64,000 nt of DNA from Streptomyces violens (GCF_000717745.1 NZ_JOBH01000005.1:186001-250000), one strand, 5' to 3'. Counted from the stretch's first letter, positions 16,135 to 25,834 are shown. The notes: generated by a model not told the origin, from the sequence alone. Translations and numbers: made by a program.

Positions 16135-16874
16135 GATGGCTCCCGGCGTTCGAGGAAGGCCGTCATGCCCTCCCGTGCTTCGTCCGAGGAGAATAGGCGG
16201 GCCGACCGGCGGGCCAGGGCGGCAGTGTCGCGGTCGAAGGCGCGGAGCGTATCGGCCGTGGTGAGCTGCTTGGATTCGGCCAGTCCCTGGGGGGATGCCT
16301 TGCGGAGACCGGCGAGGAGGGGGGCGAGTGCCTCGTCCACGTCCTCCGCGGCCAGGGTGATCAGGCCCGTACGGGCCGCCTCCGTGGCGTCGAAGCGTTC
16401 GCCGGTGAGGTAGTAGCGGGAGGCGGCCCGGGGGGCCATGCGGGGCAGTACCGGCATGGAGATCACCGCGGGGGCGAGGCCGAGTCGCGCCTCGGTGAAG
16501 GCGAAGGTCGCGGCGGGGCCTGCCACGGAAATATCGCAGGCGGCCAGGAGGCCCAGGCCGCCGGCCCGTACGTGACCCGTGACGCGGGCGACGACGGGCC
16601 TGGGCAGCTCGACGAGGGTGCGGAGGAGACGGGCCAGCTCCAGCGGGCCGTCCTCGGCCGGGCCCGATGCCGCTTCGGAGAGGTCGGCGCCGGCGCAGAA
16701 CGTGGTGCCGGTGTGGGTCAGGACGAGGGCTCGGGTGTCGGGGTCCTCGACGGCATCGGCCAGTGCCTGGTGGAGCTCGGTGACCAGGGCGGCGGAGAGG
16801 GCGTTGCGGTTGTGGGGCGAGTCGAGGGTGAGGGTGGTGATGCCGCGCTCGTGGGAACGGTGAACGAGCGTCAT
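16122..16874 (-). CDS. Enoyl-CoA hydratase/isomerase family protein
   Basis: 250 residues, crotonase fold. The acyl-CoA pocket is GTTFCAGADLSEA and the oxyanion region is GHVRAGGLGLLAACDI. The second catalytic Glu is present in FAFTEARLGLAPAV, but the first (GGGxEL in true hydratases) is Gly in AGGLGLL. One-Glu crotonases still act as hydratases or isomerases in liu/atu-type pathways (methylglutaconyl-CoA-like substrates). The start ATG overlaps the ligase stop (ATGA), with GGAGGA upstream. It would hydrate the unsaturated acyl-CoA after carboxylation. Confidence 0.88.
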   Translation of the reverse strand: MTLVHRSHERGITTLTLDSPHNRNALSAALVTELHQALADAVEDPDTRALVLTHTGTTFCAGADLSEAASGPAEDGPLELARLLRTLVELPRPVVARVTGHVRAGGLGLLAACDISVAGPAATFAFTEARLGLAPAVISMPVLPRMAPRAASRYYLTGERFDATEAARTGLITLAAEDVDEALAPLLAGLRKASPQGLAESKQLTTADTLRAFDRDTAALARRSARLFSSDEAREGMTAFLERREPSWSR

Positions 16875-18448
16875 GGGGTCCTCCTTTCCCGGGCGCGGAG
16901 TTCGCGCCGCAGGATCTTGCCGGTGGCGGCGCGCGGCACGGCGTCCGTGAACTCCACCCGCCGGATCTTCTTGTAGGGGGCCACCCGGGCTGCCACGTAC
17001 GCGATGATCTCCGCCTCGGTGAGCAGGGCCCCCGGCTGCCGTACGACGTACGCCTTCGGGATCTCGTTGCCGTCGGCGTCGGTCACGCCGATGACGGCCG
17101 CGTCGGCGATGTCCTCGTGCTGGAGGAGCAGCGCCTCCAGGTCGGCGGGGGCCACTTGGTACCCCTTGTACTTGATCAGTTCCTTGACCCGGTCGACGAC
17201 GTGCAGCCAGCCGTCCGCGTCGCAGTAGCCGATGTCGCCCGTGTGCAGCCAGCCCTCGGCGTCGATCATGGCGTCGGTGGCCTCGGGGCGGCCCAGGTAG
17301 CCCTTCATGACCTGGGGGCCGCGGATGAGGATCTCGCCGGTGGCGTCCGGGCCGAGGTCGGCGCCGCCGGCCAGGTCGAGGATGCGCATCTCGGTACCGG
17401 GCAGCAGCTTGCCGACCGTGCCGGGCGGCGCCTCGCGGGCGTCCCGCGGCACGACGTGGGTGCCGGGCGAGAGTTCGGTCATGCCGTACGCCTGGAGGAG
17501 CGGCGGCAGTTTCAGCCGGCCGGCGCACGCGGCCGCCAGGTCGGCGTCCAGCGGCGCCGCCGCGCTGAGCACGTACTCCAGCGAGGAGAGGTCCCGGCCC
17601 GCGACGGCCGGGTGCTTGGCGAGCGCCAGGACGATCGGCGGGGCCACGTAGACCGCGTTGACCCGGTGGGTCTCGATGGCGGTCAGGAAGGTGTCGAGGT
17701 CGAAGCGGGGCAGCACGACGACGGTGGCGCCCTGCCGGAGCGGAGCGTTCATCAGCGCGGTCATCCCGTAGATGTGAAAGAAGGGAAGAACCGCCAGAAT
17801 CCGGTCGCCGGGGCCGCCGCTGAGGACGCCGTCGAGCTGGACGAGGTTGGTGGCGATGTTGCGGTGGGTGAGCATCACGCCCTTGGGCGCGCCGGTGGTG
17901 CCGGAGGAGTACGGCAGGCAGGCCAGGTCCTCGGCCGGGTCGATCGTGACCTGCGGCTCGGGCGCCTCGGTGGCCAGCAGGTCGGCCAGGGACCGGTGGC
18001 CCTCGGCCCCGTCGCAGACGAAGATCTCCGTCACGCCGCCGCACTTCTCCGCCGCGGTACGGGCGGTGGCCAGCAGCATCGAGACCGTCACCAGCCAGCG
18101 GGCGCCGGAGTCGCGCAGCTGCTTCGCCACCTCGTCCGCGGTGGCGAGCGGGTGGACGGGCGTGACGACGGCGCCACAGCGGGAGGCGGCGTAACAAACG
18201 ACGGGATACGCGAGGGAGTTCGGGCTGTGCAGGGCCAGCACATCGCCCTTGCGGACGCCCGCGTCGGCGAGGGCTGCGGCGAGCCGGCGGGTGCGGGCGT
18301 CCAGTTCGGCATAGCTGAGGGTGGTGCCGGTCAGGCCGTCGACCAGGGCCACCCGGTCGGCGTGCGCGACGGCCGAGTGGCCCAGTACGGCTTCGTGGAT
18401 GGGCAGGTCGAGCGGTGCGACATCGGGGTACTCGCTGCGGAACACCAT
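16871..18448 (-). CDS. Acyl/cinnamate:CoA ligase (4CL-like, ScCCL orthologue)
   Basis: 525 residues, ANL superfamily AMP-forming ligase. The AMP loop is LPYSSGTTGAPKGVMLTH, the A5 motif is LLQAYGMTELSP, and the end is PRAATGKILRRELR with the catalytic Lys. It closely resembles the cinnamate:CoA ligase of S. coelicolor over the full length, including FRSEYxDVxPxDLPIH at the start. Two small residues that widen the pocket in that enzyme (Ala in SAAAPL and Ala in QAYGMTE) are also Ala here. ATG 18448 has AAGGG 11 bases upstream; GTG 18445 is an alternative. It would activate the acid that enters the pathway. Confidence 0.9.
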   Translation of the reverse strand: MVFRSEYPDVAPLDLPIHEAVLGHSAVAHADRVALVDGLTGTTLSYAELDARTRRLAAALADAGVRKGDVLALHSPNSLAYPVVCYAASRCGAVVTPVHPLATADEVAKQLRDSGARWLVTVSMLLATARTAAEKCGGVTEIFVCDGAEGHRSLADLLATEAPEPQVTIDPAEDLACLPYSSGTTGAPKGVMLTHRNIATNLVQLDGVLSGGPGDRILAVLPFFHIYGMTALMNAPLRQGATVVVLPRFDLDTFLTAIETHRVNAVYVAPPIVLALAKHPAVAGRDLSSLEYVLSAAAPLDADLAAACAGRLKLPPLLQAYGMTELSPGTHVVPRDAREAPPGTVGKLLPGTEMRILDLAGGADLGPDATGEILIRGPQVMKGYLGRPEATDAMIDAEGWLHTGDIGYCDADGWLHVVDRVKELIKYKGYQVAPADLEALLLQHEDIADAAVIGVTDADGNEIPKAYVVRQPGALLTEAEIIAYVAARVAPYKKIRRVEFTDAVPRAATGKILRRELRARERRTP

Positions 18449-18541
18449 GGACTCACGGCCCTTCGCTCGGTGGTCGGACGGCTGCCGGCTGCGGCGTGGG
18501 GGGCGAACGATGGCTGACGATGTCCCGCAGCATGACGGCAA

Positions 18542-19705
18542 TCAGTACGACTTGGGGAGTCCCAGGGACTGGTGGGAGACGAAGTTGAGGATCATCTCGC
18601 GGCTGACCGGGGCGATTCTGGCCACCCGGGCCGCGGTGATCATCGAGGCGAGGCCGTACTCCGTGGTGAGGCCGTTGCCGCCGAGGGTGTGCACGGCCTG
18701 GTCGACGGTCTTCACCGCGGCCTCCCCCGCCGCGTACTTCGCCATGTTGGCGGCCTCGCCCGCGCCCATGTCGTCGCCGATGTCGTACAGATGGGCCGCC
18801 TTGTGCATCATCAGCCGGGCCAGCTCGATGTCGATGTGGCACTGGGCGAGCGGGTGCGCGATGGCCTGGTGCGCGCCGACCGGCACCTTCCACACCTGCC
18901 GGTCGCGGGCGTACTCCACGGCCCGCTCCAGCGCGTAACGGGCCATGCCGAGGGCGAAGGCGGCGGTCATCACGCGCTCGGGGTTGAGCCCGGCGAAGAG
19001 CTGCAGCAGACCCGCGTCCTCGTCGCCGACCAGCGCGTCCGCGGGCAGCCGCACATCATCGAGTACGAGCTCGAACTGCTTCTCCGGCGCGGCGAGTTCC
19101 ATGGAGATCGGGTTGCGGGAGAAGCCTGGGGTGTCGCGGGGGACGATGAAGAGGCACGGCTTGAGCTTGCCGGTCTTGGCGTCCTCCGTACGGCCGACGA
19201 TCAGTGTCGCCTCCGCGATGTCGACGCCGGAGACGAAGACCTTGCGGCCGTTGAGTATCCAGCCGCCGGTCTCCGGGTCGCGGCGCGCCGTGGTGGTGAT
19301 GCGGTGCGAGTTGGAGCCCGCGTCGGGCTCGGTGATGCCGAACGCCATCTTGCGGGAGCCGTCGGCGAGGCCGGGCAGCCACTGCCGCTTCTGCTCCTCG
19401 GTACCGAAGCGGGCGATGACCGTGCCGCAGATGGCGGGCGAGACGACGAGCATCAGAAGGGGGCAGCCGGCCGCGCCCAGCTCCTCCAGGACGATGGACA
19501 GCTCGGTGATGCCGCCGCCCCCGCCGCCGTACTCCTCGGGGAGGTTGACGCCGAGGTACCCGAGCTTGGCGGCCTCGGCCCACAGCTCGTCCGTGTGCTT
19601 GCCGTCGGCGACGACCTGGGTGAAGTACTCGCGTCCGTAGCGCTTTCCGAGGGCGGCGACGGCGTCGCGGAGGGCGCGGTGCTCTTCGGTTTCGATCAGG
19701 CTCAT
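18542..19705 (-). CDS. Acyl-CoA dehydrogenase
   Basis: 387 residues. It makes the 2,3-double bond in acyl-CoA with FAD. Family strings: MAFGITEPDAGSNSHRITTTA, FVSGVDIAEATLIV, ARDRQVWKVPVGAHQAIAH, and GGNGLTTEYGLASM. The usual YEGTS Glu near the C-terminus is missing (ARIAPVSREM), whereas NPERVMTA supplies a Glu where isovaleryl-CoA dehydrogenase has its base. That favours branched substrates; inference. ATG 19705 follows AAGGAG. It lies in the same operon as the ligase and the carboxylase. Confidence 0.9.
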   Translation of the reverse strand: MSLIETEEHRALRDAVAALGKRYGREYFTQVVADGKHTDELWAEAAKLGYLGVNLPEEYGGGGGGITELSIVLEELGAAGCPLLMLVVSPAICGTVIARFGTEEQKRQWLPGLADGSRKMAFGITEPDAGSNSHRITTTARRDPETGGWILNGRKVFVSGVDIAEATLIVGRTEDAKTGKLKPCLFIVPRDTPGFSRNPISMELAAPEKQFELVLDDVRLPADALVGDEDAGLLQLFAGLNPERVMTAAFALGMARYALERAVEYARDRQVWKVPVGAHQAIAHPLAQCHIDIELARLMMHKAAHLYDIGDDMGAGEAANMAKYAAGEAAVKTVDQAVHTLGGNGLTTEYGLASMITAARVARIAPVSREMILNFVSHQSLGLPKSY

Positions 19706-19754
19706 GCGGTGCTCCTTCGGGCCATCAAGCCCGTCCGGCGATTGAGGACAAACG

Positions 19755-21596
19755 TCAGTCGGATACGACGGCGAGCAGGGCGCCCACCTCGACCTGCCGG
19801 CCGGCTTCGGCGTGCAGCGCCGTCACCGTGCCGGTCGCGGGCGCTGTGATCTTGTGCTCCATCTTCATGGCCTCCAGCCACAGCAACGGCTGGCCGGCTT
19901 CGACACGGGCCCCCTCGGTGATCCCGTCCGCAACGCGGACCACCGTGCCGGGCATCGGGGCCAGCAGCGACCCCGGCTCCTGGCCGGCCGTGGGGTCGGG
20001 GAAGCGGGGCAGGGCGGTGAGGGCGGTGCCGCCGACGTACACCCGGTCGCCGTACGCGGTGACCTCGTACGTACGCCGTACACCGGCGGCCTCCAGCACG
20101 ACCCGCGCCGCGTCGGCGTGCACGACCACCACCCCCTCGGCGGCCAGACCGTCCCGGGTGTGCCGGTACCGCACCTCGTGCTCGGTGCCGTCCGGCTCGG
20201 TGCGGTACCACTTGACCTGCGGCTGCGAGTACACGTTCCGCCAGCCGCCGAAGCGTGAGCGGCCGTGCGCGTCGGCGAAGGCGGCGGCGAGGGGTGCGTA
20301 CGGGTCGGGTGCCGCGGCCGTGAGGACGGGCAGGTGGCGGTCGTAGAAGCCGGTGTCCATGCGCGCCTCGGTGAATTCCGGGTGGCGCAGGGACCGTACG
20401 AGGAGGTCGCGGTTGGTGACCGGGCCGTGGACGCGGGCCCGCTCCAGCGCGCCCGCCAGCTTGCGGACGGCGGCGGTGCGGGTGGGTGCCCAGGCGACGG
20501 CCTTGGCGAGCATCGGGTCGTAGTGGATGCCGATGGTGTCGCCGTCGGCGTAGCCGGAGTCCAGGCGGACGCCCGGTACGGAGAGGCCGTGCAGGGTGCC
20601 GGTCTGCGGGGCCCAGCCGGCGGCCGGGTCCTCGGCGTAGAGACGGGCCTCGACGGCGTGGCCGCGCGGCTCCGGGGGCGCGTCGGGCAGCGCCTCGCCC
20701 TCGGCGACGCTCAGCTGCAGCGCCACTAGGTCGATGCCGAAGATCTCCTCGGTGACGGGGTGTTCGACCTGGAGGCGGGTGTTCATCTCCAGGAAGTGCG
20801 CGGTGCCGTCGACGACGAGGAATTCGACGGTGCCGGCGCCGCGGTAGTCGGTGGCGCGGGCGGCTCTGATGGCCATCTCGTAGAGGGTGGTGGCCAGTTC
20901 GGGGGTGAGTCCGGGGGCCGGGGCCTCCTCGATGACCTTCTGGTGGCGGCGCTGGAGGGAGCAGTCGCGGGTGCCCAGCGGCCAGACCGTGCCGTGCGCG
21001 TCGGCGAGGATCTGCACCTCGACGTGGCGACCGCCCTCGACATACGGCTCGACGAAGACCTCACCGTCCCCGAAGGCGCTCAGCGCCTCGGCCCGCGCCG
21101 CCGCAAACTCGCCGTCCAGCTCGGCGAGTTCGCGTACGACGCGCATGCCGCGGCCGCCACCGCCCGCCGCCGCCTTCACCAGTACCGGCAGGTCGTCCTC
21201 CGTGACCTCGGTCAGCGGGGCGATGCCCATCAGCTCCTTGGCCCGGGTCTTGGAGGCCATCGCCTCGATGGCGGCGGGCGGCGGGCCGATCCAGGTCAGC
21301 CCGGCATCGGCGACCGCGGCGGCGAACTCCGGGTTCTCGGAGAGGAATCCGTAGCCGGGATGGACCGCGTCGGCGCCCGCGTCCAGCGCGGCCTTCACGA
21401 TCAGATCGCCGCGCAGGTAGGTGTCGGCGGGCGCGTCCCCCGGGAGACGGACGGCCGCGTCCGCCTCCTTGACGTGGGGCGCGTCGGCGTCCGCGTCCGA
21501 ATGCACGGCGACGGTGGATATGCCCAGGTCACGGCAGGTACGGAAGATGCGGCGGGCGATCTCGCCGCGGTTGGCGACGAGGAGGGAAGAGATCAC
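19755..21596 (-). CDS. Acyl-CoA carboxylase alpha subunit (biotin carboxylase + BCCP)
   Basis: 613 residues. Biotin carboxylase domain 1-445 (VANRGEIARRIFRTCRDLGI; ATP loop KAAAGGGGRGMRVV; EMNTRLQVEHPVTE), a linker, and a biotinyl domain with EAMKMEH, biotin Lys at about 578. It carboxylates biotin with ATP and bicarbonate for the beta subunit encoded upstream. Two things are notable: total length is at the short end for methylcrotonyl/geranyl-CoA carboxylase alpha chains, and the segment between KELM and DDLPVLVKA is about eight residues shorter than usual. GTG 21596 has GAGGT upstream. Substrate from context is a beta-methyl enoyl-CoA. Confidence 0.92.
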   Translation of the reverse strand: MISSLLVANRGEIARRIFRTCRDLGISTVAVHSDADADAPHVKEADAAVRLPGDAPADTYLRGDLIVKAALDAGADAVHPGYGFLSENPEFAAAVADAGLTWIGPPPAAIEAMASKTRAKELMGIAPLTEVTEDDLPVLVKAAAGGGGRGMRVVRELAELDGEFAAARAEALSAFGDGEVFVEPYVEGGRHVEVQILADAHGTVWPLGTRDCSLQRRHQKVIEEAPAPGLTPELATTLYEMAIRAARATDYRGAGTVEFLVVDGTAHFLEMNTRLQVEHPVTEEIFGIDLVALQLSVAEGEALPDAPPEPRGHAVEARLYAEDPAAGWAPQTGTLHGLSVPGVRLDSGYADGDTIGIHYDPMLAKAVAWAPTRTAAVRKLAGALERARVHGPVTNRDLLVRSLRHPEFTEARMDTGFYDRHLPVLTAAAPDPYAPLAAAFADAHGRSRFGGWRNVYSQPQVKWYRTEPDGTEHEVRYRHTRDGLAAEGVVVVHADAARVVLEAAGVRRTYEVTAYGDRVYVGGTALTALPRFPDPTAGQEPGSLLAPMPGTVVRVADGITEGARVEAGQPLLWLEAMKMEHKITAPATGTVTALHAEAGRQVEVGALLAVVSD

Positions 21597-21603
21597 TGCT
21601 ACC

Positions 21604-23202
21604 TCACATCCGGAAGATGCCGAAGCCGCCCCGTGCGCCCTCCACGGGCGCGGAGTGGATCGCGGACAGACACAGCCCGAGCACCGTGCGGGTGTCGCGC
21701 GGGTCGATGACGCCGTCGTCGTAGAGCCGCCCGGACAGGAACATCGGCAGCGACTCGGACTCGATCTGCTGCTCGACCATCGCGCGCAGCCCGGCGTCGG
21801 CCTCGTCGTCGTACGGCTGTCCCTTCGCGGCGGCCGAGGCGCGCGCCACGATCGACAGCACGCCCGCGAGCTGCTGCGGCCCCATGACGGCCGACTTGGC
21901 GCTCGGCCAGGCGAAGAGGAAGCGGGGGTCGTAGGCGCGGCCGCACATGCCGTAGTGGCCCGCGCCGTAGGACGCGCCCATCAGCACGGACAGATGCGGC
22001 ACCCGCGAATTCGACACCGCATTGATCATCATCGCGCCGTGCTTGATGATGCCGCCCTGCTCGTACTCCTTACCGACCATGTAGCCGGTGGTGTTGTGCA
22101 GGAAGAGCAGTGGAATGTCGCGCTGGTTCGCCAACTGGATGAACTGTGCCGCCTTCTGCGACTCCTCGCTGAAGAGCACGCCCTGCGCGTTGGCGAGGAT
22201 GCCGACCGGGTAGCCGTGCAGCCGCGCCCACCCGGTCGTGAGCGACGGCCCGTACAGCGGCTTGAACTCGTCGAAGTCCGAGCCGTCGACGAGCCGGGCG
22301 ATGACCTCGCGCGGGTCGAAGGGGATCTTGAGGTCGCCGGGGACGATGCCGAGCAGCTCGTCCTCGTCGTACTTCGGGGGCTCGGCGATCGGTGGATCGG
22401 CGTGTGCCTTGCGCCAGTTGAGGCGGGCGACCACGCGGCGGGCCTGGCGCAGCGCGTCCGGCTCGTCGACCGCGAAGTAGTCCGCGAGGCCGGAGGTGCG
22501 AGCGTGCATCTCGGCGCCGCCCAGCGACTCGTCGTCGCTCTCCTCACCGGTGGCCATCTTCACCAGCGGCGGCCCGCCGAGGAAGACCTTCGCCCGCTCC
22601 TTCACCATGATCACGTGGTCGGACATGCCGGGGACGTACGCGCCGCCCGCCGTCGAGTTCCCGAAGACCACGGCCACGGTCGGAATCCCGGCCGCCGACA
22701 GCCGCGTGATGTCCTTGAACAGCGCCCCGCCCGGGATGAAGATCTCCTTCTGGCTGGGCAGGTCCGCGCCACCGGACTCCACCAGCGACACCACGGGGAG
22801 CCGGTTGGCGTACGCGATCTCGTTCGCGCGCAGCGCCTTCTTCAGCGTCCAGGGGTTGGAGGCGCCGCCCCGTACGGTCGGGTCGTTGGCGGTGATCAGG
22901 CACTCCACGCCCTCGATCACGCCGATCCCGGTGACCAGCGAGGCGCCCACCTGGTAGTCGCTCCCCCACGCGGCGAGCGGCGACAGCTCCAGGAAGGGGG
23001 TGTCGGGGTCGAGCAGCAGCTCGATGCGTTCGCGGGCGAGCAGCTTGCCGCGCTTGCGGTGCCGCTCGACGTACTTCTCGCCGCCCCCGCCGACCGCCTT
23101 GGCCTGCTCGGCGGCCAGCTCGTCCAGCTTGGCGAGCAGCGCCGCGCGGTTCTCCGCGTACTCGGGGCTCGCGGTGTCCAGCCCTGTGCCGAGCACGGTC
23201 AC
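21604..23202 (-). CDS. Acyl-CoA carboxylase beta subunit (carboxyltransferase)
   Basis: 532 residues. It transfers the carboxyl group from biotin to the acyl-CoA. Typical strings: HRKRGKLLARERIELLLDPD, GGASNPWTLKKALRANEIAY, VFGNSTAGGAYVPGMSDH, TGYMVGKEYEQGGIIKHGA, and GASYGAGHYGMCGRAYDPRF. The last is found in methylcrotonyl- and geranyl-CoA carboxylases, unlike propionyl-CoA carboxylases. GTG 23202 overlaps the stop of the AtuA-like gene (GTGA), which fixes the start. It is followed within 8 bp by the alpha gene. AccB/AtuC/LiuB type. Confidence 0.93.
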   Translation of the reverse strand: MTVLGTGLDTASPEYAENRAALLAKLDELAAEQAKAVGGGGEKYVERHRKRGKLLARERIELLLDPDTPFLELSPLAAWGSDYQVGASLVTGIGVIEGVECLITANDPTVRGGASNPWTLKKALRANEIAYANRLPVVSLVESGGADLPSQKEIFIPGGALFKDITRLSAAGIPTVAVVFGNSTAGGAYVPGMSDHVIMVKERAKVFLGGPPLVKMATGEESDDESLGGAEMHARTSGLADYFAVDEPDALRQARRVVARLNWRKAHADPPIAEPPKYDEDELLGIVPGDLKIPFDPREVIARLVDGSDFDEFKPLYGPSLTTGWARLHGYPVGILANAQGVLFSEESQKAAQFIQLANQRDIPLLFLHNTTGYMVGKEYEQGGIIKHGAMMINAVSNSRVPHLSVLMGASYGAGHYGMCGRAYDPRFLFAWPSAKSAVMGPQQLAGVLSIVARASAAAKGQPYDDEADAGLRAMVEQQIESESLPMFLSGRLYDDGVIDPRDTRTVLGLCLSAIHSAPVEGARGGFGIFRM

Positions 23203-24908
23203 AGCAGTACCTCCGGTATGTCCAGGTGGCGGGCGCGGAGCCACTCGCCCACGGCCTTGGCCTGTGGGTCGAAGCGGGCCTGCGAGGCGACGCCCGCGCC
23301 CAGCAGTCCGTCGATCACGAAGTTCAGCGCCCGCAGGTTCGGCAGTACGTGCCGCTCGACGGGCAGGCCGGCGGCCTCCGGGAGGAGCGCGCGCAGCCGG
23401 TCGGTCGTCAGCTCATGTGCCAGCCACCGCCACGCCTCCTCCGTACGCGCCCACACCCCGACATTGGCCGCGCCGCCCTTGTCACCGCTGCGGGCCCCGG
23501 CGACGAGGCCGAGCGGGGCGCGGCGGGTGGGACCGTCGTGGTGCAGCGGCTCGGGAAGTGGTGGATCGGCTTGCCGTACCAACTCCCTGGTTTCTACGGG
23601 TGGTTCGATGGTCATCCGGCGGCCGTCCGGCAGTACGGCGACGTGCGGGACCTCCCCGGCCGGTACGTACGCCGCCTCGAAGACGCCGTACGGGGCGCCC
23701 TTGCCGGGCGGGGCCGTGACATGGAAGCCCGGGTAGCTGCCGAGCGCCAGCTCGACCGCCGCGCCGCTGATGACCCGGCCGACCGCGTCCTGGTCCGGGT
23801 CCCGGACCACCAGCCGCAGCAGCGCGCTGGCCTCCTCCTCGGACGCCGCGTCGGGGTGGTCGGTGCGGGCGAGGCGCCAGTCCACCTCGGCGGGCCGCCG
23901 CCCGGCCGCCGCGAAGGCCGCCTCCATCTGCTCGCGCACCAACTGCGCCTTGAGGTCCACGTCCAGCCCGGTGAGCACGAACGTGACCTCGTTGCGCCAG
24001 CCGCCGAGCCGGGTGAGCCCGGTCTTGAGGGTGGGCGGCGGCGCCTCGCCGCGCACGCCACCGAGACGCACCCGGTCCGGGCCGTCCTCCGACAGTCGTA
24101 CGGAGTCCAGCCGGGCGGTCACGTCGGGCCCGGCGTACCGCGCGCCCGTCGTCTCGTACAGCAGTTGCGCGGTGACCGTGCCGACCGTGACGGCACCGCC
24201 CGTGCCCGGGTGCTTGGTGATCACCGACGAGCCGTCCGCGGCGATCTCGGCGAGCGGGAAGCCGGGGCGGTGCACGTCGAGGGCGCCGAAGAAGGAGTAG
24301 TTGCCGCCGGTGGCCTGGGTGCCGCACTCCAGGACGTGCCCGGCGAGCACGGCGCCCGCCAGCCGGTCGTAGTCGTCGGGCCGCCACCCGAAGTGCGCGG
24401 CCGCGGCCCCGCTGACCAGCGCGGCGTCGGTGACGCGGCCGGTGACGACGATCTCGGCACCGGCCCGCAGGCACTCCGCGATACCTCCGCCACCGAGGTA
24501 GGCGTTGGCGGTCAGGGTGCCGGCGGGCCAGCCGGGTCTGGCGAGCAGGTCGTCGCCCTCGACGTGCGCCACGCGCACAGGGACGCCGACCTTCTCCGCC
24601 AACTCCCTTACCGCGTCGGCGAGTCCGGCCGGGTTCAGGCCGCCCGCGTTGGTGACGATCCGTACGCCGCGCTCGGCCGCCAGCCCGAGGCCGGTCTCCA
24701 GCTGCCGCAGGAAGGTCTTCGCGTAGCCGCGGCCCGGGTCCTTCAGGCGGTCCCGACCCAGGATGAGCATGGTGAGTTCGGCGAGGTAGTCGCCGGTGAG
24801 GATGTCGAGGGGGCCGCCGGTGAGCATCTCCTCCAGCGCGCCGAAGCGGTCGCCGTAGAAGCCGGAGGCGTTACCTATGCGCAGGGGTGCGGTGGGTGCC
24901 GGGGTCAC
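23199..24908 (-). CDS. AtuA-like DUF1446 acyclic terpene utilisation protein
   Basis: 569 residues with the DUF1446 core ([68 protein letters not shown], and [12 protein letters not shown]), plus a C-terminal AtuA-like ferredoxin-fold piece ([20 protein letters not shown]). In Pseudomonas atuA is the first gene of the citronellol/geranylate degradation cluster and is essential there, but its reaction is unknown. Here it lies directly before the carboxylase, with 4-bp overlaps at both ends. GTG 24908 is set by the GTGA overlap with the previous stop. Confidence 0.85.
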   Translation of the reverse strand: MTPAPTAPLRIGNASGFYGDRFGALEEMLTGGPLDILTGDYLAELTMLILGRDRLKDPGRGYAKTFLRQLETGLGLAAERGVRIVTNAGGLNPAGLADAVRELAEKVGVPVRVAHVEGDDLLARPGWPAGTLTANAYLGGGGIAECLRAGAEIVVTGRVTDAALVSGAAAAHFGWRPDDYDRLAGAVLAGHVLECGTQATGGNYSFFGALDVHRPGFPLAEIAADGSSVITKHPGTGGAVTVGTVTAQLLYETTGARYAGPDVTARLDSVRLSEDGPDRVRLGGVRGEAPPPTLKTGLTRLGGWRNEVTFVLTGLDVDLKAQLVREQMEAAFAAAGRRPAEVDWRLARTDHPDAASEEEASALLRLVVRDPDQDAVGRVISGAAVELALGSYPGFHVTAPPGKGAPYGVFEAAYVPAGEVPHVAVLPDGRRMTIEPPVETRELVRQADPPLPEPLHHDGPTRRAPLGLVAGARSGDKGGAANVGVWARTEEAWRWLAHELTTDRLRALLPEAAGLPVERHVLPNLRALNFVIDGLLGAGVASQARFDPQAKAVGEWLRARHLDIPEVLL

Positions 24909-25720
24909 GCGGTGGGTCCCTTCGAGGTGGCGGCCGACCGGGGGCTGCGGCCCGGGCCCGGCGGCCCGGCGAACGCCTGGGCGATGCCCAGCCACCGCTC
25001 GGCCTCCGCGCCCTCGGCCCGTACGTCCACGTCGTCGCGGTGCGCCCGCTGCGTGACCAGCAGACAGAACCCGAGTGCGTCGCCGGTCACCCGCTGCGCC
25101 GCGTCCTCGGGGCCGTACGTCCACACCCCGCCGTCCGGGCCCGGCGCCCGCAGCTCGACGCGGAACTCCTCCTCCGGGGGCGTGAGTCCGTGCGCCAGGA
25201 AGGCGAAGTTCCGTGCGCGTACGCCGATATGGGCGACGTGCCGCAGCCGGGCGGTGGGCTCCCGTACGACGCCGAGCGCGTCGGCGACGTCCTGGCCGTG
25301 TGCCCAGGTCTCCATCAGCCGGGCGGTCGCCATCGAGGTGATGCTCATCGGCGGGCCGAACCACGGCAGCCGGCCGCCGGTGTACGCGGCGAGCGCGTCG
25401 TGCAGCGCGTCGCGGCCCGCGCGCCAGTGGGCCAGCAGCTCGGCGGGCGGCCGGCGGGCCCCTTCCTCGGCGCCTTCGTCGACGAAGGTGTCCGGGGAGG
25501 CGAGCGCCGCCTCGGCGGCGCGCCGGAAGCCGTCCGGGTCGGTGGCCGCGAGCAGCGCCTGCTGGTCGGTCCAGGCGAGGTGGGCGATCTGGTGGGCGAT
25601 CGTCCAGCCGGCGGCGGGCGTCGGCGTCGCCCAGCGGTCCGCGGCGAGCGGCCCCACGAGGGCGTCCAGCGCCTGGCCCTCCGCGCGCAGGTCGGCGAGC
25701 ACCGGGCTCGGGTCGGACAC
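24905..25720 (-). CDS. TIGR03084 family DinB/mycothiol-like protein, first gene of the operon
   Basis: 271 residues. The N-terminal half is a four-helix DinB/maleylpyruvate-isomerase-like domain with putative metal His residues ([19 protein letters not shown] and [13 protein letters not shown]). The C-terminal half has [20 protein letters not shown] and [17 protein letters not shown]03084 members are actinobacterial and often lie beside acyl-CoA genes; a mycothiol-dependent role is possible. GTG 25720 has GAGGGGAG upstream. It opens the eight-gene operon, ahead of the AtuA-like gene. Confidence 0.85.
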   Translation of the reverse strand: MSDPSPVLADLRAEGQALDALVGPLAADRWATPTPAAGWTIAHQIAHLAWTDQQALLAATDPDGFRRAAEAALASPDTFVDEGAEEGARRPPAELLAHWRAGRDALHDALAAYTGGRLPWFGPPMSITSMATARLMETWAHGQDVADALGVVREPTARLRHVAHIGVRARNFAFLAHGLTPPEEEFRVELRAPGPDGGVWTYGPEDAAQRVTGDALGFCLLVTQRAHRDDVDVRAEGAEAERWLGIAQAFAGPPGPGRSPRSAATSKGPTA

Positions 25721-25812
25721 GCTGCACTCCCCTCATCGGGCCCGACTCACAGGCGGACGGGCCGCGTTGACGTGTGTGGTGCGGCTACGAGAGTGACAGC
25801 CCCCTCAGAAAC

Positions 25813-25834
25813 AATCAAGCACGCCTGCATGATT
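25813..25834. promoter_or_regulatory. Near-perfect palindrome, probable TetR operator of the acyl-CoA operon
   Basis: aatcaagca - cgcc - tgcatgatt: 9-bp arms with one mismatch. It lies in the gap between the divergent operon head (25720) and the cupin gene (25944), in an AT-richer stretch. Size and symmetry fit a TetR dimer site. Confidence 0.6.

Noticed and set aside
24909..25736. Upstream extension of the AtuA-like gene to give an 845-residue protein
   Set aside because: The extra part is opposite or out of frame with the TIGR03084 gene and reads as Arg/Ala-rich shadow; GTGA overlap at 24908 gives a family-sized protein.
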